Of a stretch of DNA of 64,000 nucleotides, positions 1 to 8,235 are shown one piece after another. The stretch is from CAZPRW01 sp964577805. GTDB taxonomy: Bacteria > Verrucomicrobiota > Verrucomicrobiia > Opitutales > JAIRKQ01. The stretch is taken from NCBI GenBank assembly GCA_964577805.1, contig CAZOAG010000001.1:175165-239164 (forward strand), in the 5' to 3' direction. Below the pieces are notes generated by a model that ran no database searches, was not told the origin of the DNA, and was given only the letters and a program-made list of their open reading frames with translations. Numbering within the stretch: the first letter of the stretch is position 1; each line of letters begins with the position of its first letter. Both the position numbers and the translations under genes were made by a program.

Positions 1-582
1 TACAAGTTTTTTGTTTTGTTGTTGCAATTTTTCTACAAAAGTTTTAAATGAAAGCGTAGTATTATTTTGAGTCATCAAAAACTCAGCAATCATGCATGCT
101 GTAGTTTCGAGATTGTCATTGCCGCTTGATAGTAAAACAATTTTGGCAATGTTCTTGGTTTTTGGACTTATTTTGATCGATTATATCAATGAAGGTCTCA
201 GCCAATTCTTTATCCTGCAGCCCTTTACATGCACTTTTAATTACGTCATCATATCCAGTTATATCATTCATTAATGCTATTGATGATAATGTAGCAAGTT
301 TGAAGTTTTTGTTGGCTTTTTGACCGTCAATTTTGTTGTTCTCTCCGATAAATATTTTCGCATCGAAAGTGATTTTATTGTCTTTATCACCAATTTCAAA
401 CTGTTTGGTTTTTGTGCTAAAGCGCACATCTCTTGTGTCTAACTTTTTGGGCAAGTGTATTCTGGTTGTCTCTCCATTAATCGTCAACTTATAAGTGTTG
501 GTCGATCTTATCAATCCAAAAATTTTTGATCCAAACGAAAGTTTACATTTGACATCTGGTTGATTGTTGGGCAGTCATCCAT
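1..582 (-). pseudogene. Hypothetical accessory gene, frameshifted, runs off left edge
   Basis: I do not recognise this protein. The longest uninterrupted part is 514..116, opening with a TTG codon. The downstream +1 frame (about 175 down to 1) stays open to the window edge and reads like natural protein (IVLLSSGNDNLETTACMIAE), so the two frames probably belonged to one gene broken at the five-base homopolymer at 159-163. A second break may lie near the start: an ATG at 582 preceded by AGAGGA gives a good initiation site but is in a different frame from the body, whose own frame has a TGA just upstream. Two disruptions favour a decayed gene over a sequencing error, but slippage or assembly error at the A/T run is not excluded. 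The protein would be soluble, lysine-rich and without a signal peptide. Confidence 0.5.
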
Positions 583-765
583 ACTGCATTCCTCTGTGGC
601 GATTATAGATTTCTCTCATAACATTGTCGAGAAATTTTAAATATTTTTTACAATGTTTTGGCTTTTAAACAATAGAAATGATACAAGAATTGCTCTGATA
701 CTGTCACTTATTGTGAGTATATTTTTCAAGTTTTTAGTGTTCCTTAAAATCTTCTTGCTGAAGCA

Positions 766-1647
766 ATGTATATTTCATACCATAGCAACCATCTTATGAG
801 GAATATAGTTTTGTGCGCAGATGGATCGTTGTATGCTTTGTCAGCTGCTTATTATGCTGCTGATATGGCCAAATTAATGGATGCGCATGTCGATATTTTG
901 TACGCATCTGATCTGAGAAGTTTTGAAGCATCGGCTATAGCAGATTTTGGTGGCAGTATAGGTGTGCAACCATTTCAAGAAATGTTATCAACTGTAGCTT
1001 CATTCGAACAAGAAAAAGCACAATTTTTACGAGAAAAATTTTCTTCATTGTTTGAAGATGCTGGCCTTGCTGGGCGCTATAGATTTCATCATCGTACAGG
1101 ATTGATTTTAGACACATTTGATGAATTCAAAAAGACATTAATTGGAGTCGATATGATTATTCTCGGAAAATGTGGGGAATCATCAGAAGAAGATGGTCGG
1201 CGTGTAGGTGAAACATTGGACCGTATATTAAATTCTGGAACTTATCCATGTCTCGTCGCGCCACAAGAACATCGTGAAATAAAAAATATATTAATTGCAT
1301 ATGATGGTTCAGATAGTGCGACCAAAGCAATACATTTCTTGGAGCGCAATCCATATTTTTCACATTGTAAAATACATTTGTTGGCAGTATCTCCAGATGT
1401 TGCGCTGAAAAATAATATGAAATCTGCTGAAGAAATTTTGCGTGGGTATGCTGGATTAAATGTTGTTGTGTCGCAAAGTACATCAGATGATATTGCACAC
1501 GCGATAATAGAATATGTTAAAAATAATAATATTGGCATGTTGATGATTGGATCGTTTAGTCATAATATCATTAGGCGATTCTTTATGGGAAGCACAACGA
1601 TGGATATATTAGAAAATGCCACGTGTGCAATGATGGTATTTAGTTGA
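766..1647 (+). CDS. Tandem universal stress protein (two UspA domains)
   Basis: This is a 293-residue protein with two UspA repeats, roughly residues 11-158 and 168-293. Each opens with the usual beta-strand followed by a D-G-S motif (IVLCADGS and ILIAYDGS). The second repeat ends with a nucleotide-binding-like stretch, IGSFSHNIIRRFFMGS, followed by the terminal strand CAMMVF. UspA proteins are cytosolic and bind ATP or act as stress regulators; which applies here cannot be told. The conserved core begins at the ATG at 796, so the first ten residues may not be translated. Neither start has a convincing ribosome binding site. The gene is monocistronic, and a hairpin with a T-run at 1755-1778 could terminate it. 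Confidence 0.85.
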   Translation: MYISYHSNHLMRNIVLCADGSLYALSAAYYAADMAKLMDAHVDILYASDLRSFEASAIADFGGSIGVQPFQEMLSTVASFEQEKAQFLREKFSSLFEDAGLAGRYRFHHRTGLILDTFDEFKKTLIGVDMIILGKCGESSEEDGRRVGETLDRILNSGTYPCLVAPQEHREIKNILIAYDGSDSATKAIHFLERNPYFSHCKIHLLAVSPDVALKNNMKSAEEILRGYAGLNVVVSQSTSDDIAHAIIEYVKNNNIGMLMIGSFSHNIIRRFFMGSTTMDILENATCAMMVFS

Positions 1648-1701
1648 TTATTTATTCATTATTGGTTGTTGAGATCGTCTAGTGAGCAGTGCAATATTGT
1701 C

Positions 1702-1730
1702 TTGACAACAATAGATCCGATTTTTTAGCT
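1702..1730 (+). promoter_or_regulatory. Possible sigma-70 promoter upstream of nusA
   Basis: An exact TTGACA lies at 1702-1707. About 16 bases later is a poor -10 candidate (TTTAGC). The site lies between the usp stop and the leader terminator at 1755. A second candidate -10, TATAAA, sits at 1781-1786 just after that terminator but lacks a good -35. The assignment is weak. Confidence 0.3.
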
Positions 1731-1754
1731 CCATCTTGAGTTTTTTACATGAGG

Positions 1755-1778
1755 AAGTGGGCTCTGCCCGCTTTTTTT
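1755..1778 (+). terminator. Intrinsic terminator just upstream of nusA
   Basis: AAGTGGGC (1755-1762) pairs with GCCCGCTT (1766-1773) around a TCT loop, giving an eight-pair stem with one G-U pair, and the run of T continues to 1778. This is a textbook intrinsic terminator on the + strand. It is 28 bases before the nusA ATG, so it either ends usp transcription or acts as an attenuator in the nusA leader. Confidence 0.7.
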
Positions 1779-1805
1779 GTTATAAAACACGTAGAGGTAA
1801 ATTTC

Positions 1806-3059
1806 ATGAGCACAGGAAGTCAAATATTGTCAGTGTTGGAATATATGGAAAAGGAAAAGGGCATCAGCCGTTCCGACATGATAGAAACAATAAGCGAGGC
1901 CATTCGTACTGCAGCTATGAAAAGCATAAACGCAGGACATGATGTTAGAATAGATATTAATCCTAGGACTGGCAATTTGCAAGCATGGGCAATATTTGAA
2001 GTGGTAGATTCTGTAAGCGATCCAAAAACGCAGATCCATATAAGCAAAGCGTTATTATTAGATGAATATGCTGAAATTGGTTCTGTCATTGAAAAAGAAA
2101 TAGACCCTGCCCTACTTGGACGCATTGCAGCGCAAACAACGCGACAAGCAATAATGCAACGTATACGTGCATTTGAACGAGAAAAATTATATGATGACTT
2201 TAAAAGTCGTGTTGGTGATATTGTTTCTGGAACTGTCAGAAATACAGAAAGCGGTAATGTTTATATTGATGTTAATGGAGCAGAAGGAATTATGCCATTG
2301 CGTGAATGTATTCGAGGAGAGGAATTTTCAATAGGAGAACGCATACGTTGCTTGTTGTTAAAAATCGATCATCTGAGCAGAGACGCCGAATTAATATTAA
2401 GCCGTAGTCACGTAAATTTTGTCCGCCGGTTGTTGGAAATAGAAGTGTCAGAAATTGCAGATGGTAGCGTTACTATCAAGGGCATTGCACGTGAGGCAGG
2501 ATATCGTACGAAATTATGTGTCGATACTAATGATAAGAATATAGATCCTGTTGGTGCTTGTGTAGGTACACGTGGAGTTCGTATAAAGAGTATTGTTCGT
2601 GAATTGAATGGTGAAAAGATCGATGTAATTCGATATTATGACGATCCCGAAAAGTTACTATACGAAGCAATAAAACCAGCCATTCCAAAAAATATTCGGA
2701 TAGATCATGATAGTCGTAGGATATATTTCGAAGTGTCTGAAGGTGATCTTGCAGTTGCTATTGGAAAACGCGGTTTGAATGCTCGTTTGACATCTCGAAT
2801 GATGAACTGGCGATTGGACATTAGTAAAGAGAATGAAACGCCTCGTGAAAATTTTGGTGAGAAATTAGAACGTGCTGTTGCTGGGTTGAATGGTATTCCA
2901 GGAATTGATGATGAAGCAGCACAACAATTAGTAGCTATTGGAATAACTGATATTGATGCGTTTGAAGGTGTTGAATCAGATGATTTGATCGCGGCTGGAT
3001 TTGAAGAAGAAGCGGCGAAAAAAATATTAGACAGCGTTGAAAATTTTTGCAAGAAATAG
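1806..3059 (+). CDS. nusA: Transcription termination/antitermination protein NusA
   Basis: NusA binds RNA polymerase and nascent RNA and modulates pausing, termination and antitermination. The 417-residue protein has an N-terminal polymerase-binding domain, an S1 domain (GDIVSGTVRNTESGNVYIDV), a KH1 domain (DPVGACVGTRGVRIKSIVRE), a KH2 domain (AIGKRGLNARLTS) and a short helix-hairpin-helix tail. The opening, LEYMEKEKGISR, resembles verrucomicrobial NusA. The ATG at 1806 is chosen because it follows AGAGG and matches the family N-terminus; an upstream ATG at 1749 falls before the terminator hairpin. It is the first gene of nusA-infB-rbfA-(DHH)-truB-ribF, an order shared by many bacteria including Chlamydia. 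Confidence 0.95.
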   Translation: MSTGSQILSVLEYMEKEKGISRSDMIETISEAIRTAAMKSINAGHDVRIDINPRTGNLQAWAIFEVVDSVSDPKTQIHISKALLLDEYAEIGSVIEKEIDPALLGRIAAQTTRQAIMQRIRAFEREKLYDDFKSRVGDIVSGTVRNTESGNVYIDVNGAEGIMPLRECIRGEEFSIGERIRCLLLKIDHLSRDAELILSRSHVNFVRRLLEIEVSEIADGSVTIKGIAREAGYRTKLCVDTNDKNIDPVGACVGTRGVRIKSIVRELNGEKIDVIRYYDDPEKLLYEAIKPAIPKNIRIDHDSRRIYFEVSEGDLAVAIGKRGLNARLTSRMMNWRLDISKENETPRENFGEKLERAVAGLNGIPGIDDEAAQQLVAIGITDIDAFEGVESDDLIAAGFEEEAAKKILDSVENFCKK

Positions 3060-3065
3060 AATAAA

Positions 3066-5525
3066 ATGAGCGTCAGGGTATATCAGTTGGCCAAGCAGCT
3101 CGGCCTAGACAATAAACATGTTGTTCAATTATTGCGAGAACGTGGATTAAATGTAAGTGGGCCGTCAAATACGATTCCTTCAATCTATGCTGATGCTTTA
3201 ATTGAAGAAATTGGTAATAAAAAACTTGTTTTTGAAGATAAAACAACGGCATCTGTAGAAAGCAATATTGTTGCAGAAGAGGAAAGTGTCGCTGCTAATA
3301 ATGTAACTTCTCATGAAGATCCTATTGTTGTTGCTGAAGCAGAACCGGCCATTGAAACAGTTGTAGAAAATGATGATCGAATTGTAGTAAACGAACGTGA
3401 ATTGAATGTTGGGTTTCAGACGAAAGACATAGAACAAGTTTCAGAAGAAGAGATCAATGAACCGGTAATTGAAGAACAACAAGATGTTGTTGAGCCAATT
3501 GCGCAGAGCAAACCTCTGCAGATGGTCAAACATGTCATCATAAAAAGTAACCGCATCAAAAAATCTAAGCCTGCTAATAAATCAAATGATGCAGATAAAA
3601 ATAATGTACAACAATTCCCTATTCAGCGTTCACAGACCAAAAAAGATATTTCTAATGATACAACTGTTCAAGAGCAACCAGTTGTTAAGTTCAAACCGTT
3701 CTTAAAGAAAATAGAACGACAGACACCAAGCATTACAGAGTTAACAACACTAGAAATAAAGCCACCTATTGTTGTACGTGCATTGGCCACTCAAATGAAT
3801 GTTAAGCCATTTCAGTTGATTTCAAAACTGATGAGCATGAACATTTTTGCGTCAATGAATCAAGAGATTGACGTAAAGGTCGCACAGAGTGTTGCTGAAA
3901 AATTTGGATTTTCTCTTGTTCTGGCTAAACCAGAAATAGAAAAAGCACCAAAACAATCATCTTCACAGAAAAAACAAAAACCTATTGTCAAGAATACACA
4001 GAATGTTGTTGAACGACCACCGGTTGTGTGTGTGTTGGGACATGTTGACCATGGTAAGACTACATTGCTTGATACTATTCGTCATGCTCGTGTTGCAGCA
4101 GGAGAAGCAGGTGGCATTACGCAACATGTTGCTGCGTATCAAATCGAGCATAATGGCAAAAAAATAACATTTATTGATACTCCTGGTCATGCAGCGTTTT
4201 CTAAAATGCGTCAGCGTGGTGCCAATATGACAGATATTGGTATTCTCGTTGTAGCAGCTGATGATGGGTTCATGCCTCAGACAGATGAAGCATTAAAATT
4301 TGCACAGAATGCGAATATTCCAGTTGTTGTTGCAATAAATAAAATTGATGCAAAGGGGGCGAATGTTGATCGTGTAAAACAACAGATGCAACAGCGTGGT
4401 ATTACATCTGAAGATTGGGGAGGTAGTACTTTATGTACAGAAATTTCCGCATTAAAAGGACAGAACATTGAGTTGTTGTTGGAGCTGGTATGTCTTCAGG
4501 CAGAAATGATGGAATTGCGTGCTGATACTGATGGTGCTTGCGAAGGTGTTGTTTTGGAATCAAAAATTGCTAAGGGACAAGGCCCTATGGCAAGTGCGAT
4601 CATTCAAGATGGCACACTGAAGATCGGAGATTATCTAGTTTGTGGAAAGTATTTCTGTAAAGTAAAATCATTGATTGATGATAAAGGAAAATCAATCAAA
4701 GCAGCACCTGCTTCTACTCCTGTCAATATTACAGGATGGTCAGGGTTGCCAGAAGTTGGCAGTCAATTTGTTTCTGTCGCTAATGAAAAAATAGCACGTA
4801 GCATGGCAGAAGAAAATGTTGCAGTACCACAAAACGCAGCGCTTGGAAGAATGACATCAGAGCGTAATATAAGCAACGTTGATGAATTATTTTCTGCTAT
4901 TGCGGCTGTTGACGAAAAGGTACTGAAAGTTATTGTACGTGCTGACGTTCATGGTAGTGCAGAAGCGCTTAATGATTTCTTGCAGACTATAAAAAGTAAG
5001 AAGATTCGATTGGAGATTTTGGATTGCGGTGTTGGTGCTATTGATAAGAACGACATTGTTCTCGCTAACACAACTCATGCAACGATTGTTGCTTTTAATA
5101 TAAAAGTAGAATCTAGTGCTCAAGCACTGGCCAAACAATTTGGTGTAAAAATTATACAGCATAATATCATCTATGAAATTATTGAAAAAGTAAAAGATGA
5201 GATGGCAGGATGTTTGGACCCAGAATTGCATGAGAACAAGATGGGAGCAGCGGAGGTCCGTCAAGTATTTAATGTAAAAAATTCTGTCATTGCAGGATGT
5301 ATGGTTACAGAAGGCAAGATATTGCGAGATAAATTCGTACGTGTCATCAGACGTAATGAGATTATTTTTCAAGGAAAATTCTCATCGATTAAACGGCAAA
5401 AGGATGATGTTGGTGAGGTTCGCGCTGGGTTTGAGTGTGGTATAGTAATTTCTGGTTTTGATGCTGTAGAAATTGGTGATATCATAGAGTGTTTCGAAAT
5501 ACAAAAACTTCAACCATCACTATAA
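3066..5525 (+). CDS. infB: Translation initiation factor IF-2
   Basis: IF-2 is the GTPase that brings initiator fMet-tRNA to the 30S subunit and promotes subunit joining. The 819-residue protein has a short IF2-N domain (VYQLAKQLGLDNKHVVQLL), then a long acidic low-complexity linker to about residue 230, then a second IF2-N-like segment. The G domain follows with all motifs visible: GHVDHGKT (G1), GGITQH (G2), DTPGHAAF (G3), NKID (G4) and SALKG (G5). Domains II to IV occupy the C-terminal half. It starts seven bases after nusA and its stop directly abuts the rbfA ATG, so the three are probably co-transcribed and coupled. Confidence 0.97.
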   Translation: MSVRVYQLAKQLGLDNKHVVQLLRERGLNVSGPSNTIPSIYADALIEEIGNKKLVFEDKTTASVESNIVAEEESVAANNVTSHEDPIVVAEAEPAIETVVENDDRIVVNERELNVGFQTKDIEQVSEEEINEPVIEEQQDVVEPIAQSKPLQMVKHVIIKSNRIKKSKPANKSNDADKNNVQQFPIQRSQTKKDISNDTTVQEQPVVKFKPFLKKIERQTPSITELTTLEIKPPIVVRALATQMNVKPFQLISKLMSMNIFASMNQEIDVKVAQSVAEKFGFSLVLAKPEIEKAPKQSSSQKKQKPIVKNTQNVVERPPVVCVLGHVDHGKTTLLDTIRHARVAAGEAGGITQHVAAYQIEHNGKKITFIDTPGHAAFSKMRQRGANMTDIGILVVAADDGFMPQTDEALKFAQNANIPVVVAINKIDAKGANVDRVKQQMQQRGITSEDWGGSTLCTEISALKGQNIELLLELVCLQAEMMELRADTDGACEGVVLESKIAKGQGPMASAIIQDGTLKIGDYLVCGKYFCKVKSLIDDKGKSIKAAPASTPVNITGWSGLPEVGSQFVSVANEKIARSMAEENVAVPQNAALGRMTSERNISNVDELFSAIAAVDEKVLKVIVRADVHGSAEALNDFLQTIKSKKIRLEILDCGVGAIDKNDIVLANTTHATIVAFNIKVESSAQALAKQFGVKIIQHNIIYEIIEKVKDEMAGCLDPELHENKMGAAEVRQVFNVKNSVIAGCMVTEGKILRDKFVRVIRRNEIIFQGKFSSIKRQKDDVGEVRAGFECGIVISGFDAVEIGDIIECFEIQKLQPSL

Positions 5526-5852
5526 ATGATATCACAGCGATTTATTCGTTTAAATAAGATAGTATGCAATGAGATAAATACTTTGTTGCATACAGTATAT
5601 CGCGATGTTGCAAAAAATATATCCATCACGGAGGTCAATGTTTCGCCAGATATGAGGGATGCATATATTTATTTTTCTGTAATTGGAGATGATAAAAATA
5701 ATGCTCAAAAAATCTTGATGAAACATATGTCCGATCTTCGTCGTCGACTTTTCGGTCGTGTAAAAATAAAATTTTCACCACGATTATATTTTCGACATGA
5801 TATATCAATTTCTCGCGGACAACATATTTTAGACATTTTGGATAATTTATAG
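5526..5852 (+). CDS. rbfA: Ribosome-binding factor A
   Basis: RbfA is a small KH-like protein needed for late 30S maturation and 16S 5'-end processing. The 108-residue product has the family pattern: an N-terminal helix with an ISQRFIRLN opening, the SITEVNVSPDMRDAYIYFS strand pair, and a C-terminal RLYFRHDISISRGQHIL segment (family: P-L-x-F-x-x-D). It has normal length for the family. Its ATG immediately follows the infB stop, so translation is likely coupled. Confidence 0.9.
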   Translation: MISQRFIRLNKIVCNEINTLLHTVYRDVAKNISITEVNVSPDMRDAYIYFSVIGDDKNNAQKILMKHMSDLRRRLFGRVKIKFSPRLYFRHDISISRGQHILDILDNL

Positions 5853-5871
5853 AACATCATTCCATATTGTT

Positions 5872-6849
5872 GTGTATATGAACAATCATTCGTTATTGGA
5901 ATTATTATTGCGCAATCGTGAATATAATATTATTGGGCATATACGACCGGATGGTGATTGTGTTGGCAGTCAATTAGCAATATATTATACTTTGCAACAA
6001 AACGATATTCAATGTAATATTATAAAAAATGATGATTATGGTAGTGTTTTGTCTGGATTTTTAGATGGCTGTGATGTAATTCAAGATGATCAAGCAAATT
6101 ATGAATTACCATTGATTTGTGTAGATTGTTCTGATTTTGCTCGTACTGGGAAATTTATACCACGTAATTACGAACGACCATATTTGAACATTGATCATCA
6201 TATTTCTAACAACAATTATGGTGAATATAATTTCATTGATCCGGATGCAGTATCAACAACAGAAGTAATTGCACGGTTATTAGCCAATGATAAGGTAGAT
6301 TATGGTAAATTAGCTGCTGAAATGATTTATCTCGGCATAATGACAGATAGCAATCGGTTTGCATACAGTACAACAACGAAGGACACATTAAAAATAACGG
6401 AATCGTTAGTAGAGAGAGGTGCTGATCTTCCGAAGATTTATAATGCTATATATGAACATAATAGCATCGAACGATATCGATTATTAACGATCTTTTTAAA
6501 AAACATTACTGTGTTCAACGGTGGTCTATGTTGTACCTCATTTGTAACTGATGATGATTTCAAAAATACTAGTGCTCAACGTGCTGATACGGAAGGATTT
6601 GTAGATTATACTCGTGCTTTAGATGGTGTACAAGCTGGTGCGTTTTTAGAAATTCATGATGAATATATAAAATGTAGCATGCGTTCACGATCAACTGATA
6701 TTCGTATGGATATATTGGCTAGTCAATTTGGTGGTGGCGGACATCCGGCAGCATCTGGATTTATTGTTCAATCCCCTACTCCTGATTTTTACAAAATTTT
6801 TCAATCTGCACTTGCAGAACATGTGACAAGGTTTTACGAAAACAAATAA
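5872..6849 (+). CDS. nrnA: DHH-family phosphoesterase, NrnA-like
   Basis: NrnA-type enzymes degrade short oligoribonucleotides and, in some lineages, dephosphorylate 3'-phosphoadenosine 5'-phosphate. The 325-residue protein shows the DHH/DHHA1 arrangement: HIRPDGDCVGS (motif I), VDCSDFARTG (motif II), NIDHHISN (the DHH motif), a fourth Asp in IMTDSNRF, and the C-terminal substrate-binding GGGGHPAASGF. The frame opens with GTG at 5872, and an ATG at 5878 is an equally good start. A DHH gene between rbfA and truB is a common arrangement in bacteria. Substrate preference cannot be told from sequence. Confidence 0.9.
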   Translation: MYMNNHSLLELLLRNREYNIIGHIRPDGDCVGSQLAIYYTLQQNDIQCNIIKNDDYGSVLSGFLDGCDVIQDDQANYELPLICVDCSDFARTGKFIPRNYERPYLNIDHHISNNNYGEYNFIDPDAVSTTEVIARLLANDKVDYGKLAAEMIYLGIMTDSNRFAYSTTTKDTLKITESLVERGADLPKIYNAIYEHNSIERYRLLTIFLKNITVFNGGLCCTSFVTDDDFKNTSAQRADTEGFVDYTRALDGVQAGAFLEIHDEYIKCSMRSRSTDIRMDILASQFGGGGHPAASGFIVQSPTPDFYKIFQSALAEHVTRFYENK

Positions 6850-6854
6850 TTGCG

Positions 6855-7580
6855 ATGACAGAGAATTTAAACGGTATATTATTAATTGATAAGCCAAAGG
6901 GTATTACGTCTCATGATGTTGTAGCGAAAGTACGTCGATTATTTGGCATAAAAAAGGTTGGCCATGCTGGAACTTTGGACCCAATGGCAACCGGCCTTTT
7001 AATCCTTCTTATTGGTCGTGCTACAAAAGCATCGCAATATTTGATCGGCCTGTCAAAATGTTACGAAGGTACTATGCATTTAGGGACTGTTACGGATTCT
7101 CATGATGCAGAAGGAAACGTTGTAGAAACACATGAGGTGCCAGAAATAACACTTGACGGATTGCAAGGATTAGCCGATACATTTATCGGTGATCAATATC
7201 AAGTTCCGCCAATGTTTTCAGCAAAAAAAGTAAATGGACAAAAATTATACAAACTTGCAAGAAATGGCACTGTAATAGATCGAGAGCCACAATTTATTAA
7301 TATTAATACGTTCGAAATTGATGATATTAATGGCAATGAAGTAACTTTTTTTGTCAGTTGCAGCAAGGGAACGTATGTTAGGACATTGGTACATGATTTT
7401 GGCCAAAACCTTGGATGTGGTGCTCACTTGACACAATTATGCCGTACTGATATTGAAAATTTTTCGATAGAAGATGCTGTAACCTTGGAACGTCTGGAAT
7501 CGATGAATCGAGAGGAATATTCCAATATATTAATTCCTGTGCACAAGGCAGTTCCACCAAGAGTTCTCAATAATGAATAA
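6855..7580 (+). CDS. truB: tRNA pseudouridine(55) synthase TruB
   Basis: TruB makes pseudouridine 55 in the T-loop of tRNAs and acts as a tRNA chaperone. The 241-residue protein opens with the family signature GILLIDKPKGITSHDVV and contains GHAGTLDPMATGLL with the catalytic Asp in TLDP. KCYEGTMHLGTVTDSHDAEG and CSKGTYVRTLVHDFG are further conserved blocks. It is shorter than E. coli TruB because the C-terminal PUA-like extension is small. It starts five bases after the DHH gene. Confidence 0.95.
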   Translation: MTENLNGILLIDKPKGITSHDVVAKVRRLFGIKKVGHAGTLDPMATGLLILLIGRATKASQYLIGLSKCYEGTMHLGTVTDSHDAEGNVVETHEVPEITLDGLQGLADTFIGDQYQVPPMFSAKKVNGQKLYKLARNGTVIDREPQFININTFEIDDINGNEVTFFVSCSKGTYVRTLVHDFGQNLGCGAHLTQLCRTDIENFSIEDAVTLERLESMNREEYSNILIPVHKAVPPRVLNNE

Positions 7581-7586
7581 AGAAAT

Positions 7587-8192
7587 ATGTCGATTTGTCA
7601 TCATTCCAAAAACATTCCAATAATCTCAGTTGACGGAGATTCTTTCGATGTGGTCTATGACGCATTACCGATTGTTTTGGCTATAGGAACATTCGATGGT
7701 GTACATTTGGGACATCAAAATTTGATACAACGTGCAATTCATGAGGCCAACAATTTGAATGGCATGTGTGGAGTATATACTTTTGTGCCCCACCCTAGTT
7801 TTGTGATTTGTCGTAATACGCCAAAACCGATGATTTTTTCTTTAGCTAAAAAATATGAATTATTAAAACAGTTTGATACATGCGGTATTTTTGTACAAAA
7901 ATTTGATATATCGTTTTCGCAACAATCGCCAGAAATGTTTTTAAATTATCTTACAAAGAAATTTCCAACATTACGCGGAATTTGTGTTGGTGAAAATTTT
8001 AAATTTGGAAAGGACCGTATTGGCAATGTTGATGTATTAACAACTTGCGCAAAAAAATATAATATATCTGTTCATATAGTCTCACCAACATTGTTTAAAG
8101 GAGAACGAATTAGTAGTTCAAGAATACGTCAATCAATTGCATCCGGCAATATTGATGAAGCAACTAAAATGCTGGGATACTCTTTACAATAA
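7587..8192 (+). CDS. ribF: RibF-type FMN adenylyltransferase lacking the riboflavin kinase domain
   Basis: Bifunctional RibF phosphorylates riboflavin to FMN and adenylates FMN to FAD. Only the N-terminal nucleotidyltransferase domain is present in this 201-residue protein. The HxGH-type site is visible (GTFDGVHLGHQNLI), as are CVGENFKFGKDRIGN and the ISSSR segment. The protein stops at MLGYSLQ, exactly where the riboflavin kinase domain normally begins, and I see no kinase-domain remnant in the next 43 bases. As it stands it could make FAD from FMN but not FMN from riboflavin, unless a separate kinase is encoded elsewhere. It begins six bases after truB. Confidence 0.85.
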   Translation: MSICHHSKNIPIISVDGDSFDVVYDALPIVLAIGTFDGVHLGHQNLIQRAIHEANNLNGMCGVYTFVPHPSFVICRNTPKPMIFSLAKKYELLKQFDTCGIFVQKFDISFSQQSPEMFLNYLTKKFPTLRGICVGENFKFGKDRIGNVDVLTTCAKKYNISVHIVSPTLFKGERISSSRIRQSIASGNIDEATKMLGYSLQ

Positions 8193-8235
8193 TCTACCGA
8201 TCATCACAAGGTTTTTATAATTTGAGGTTGATGGC

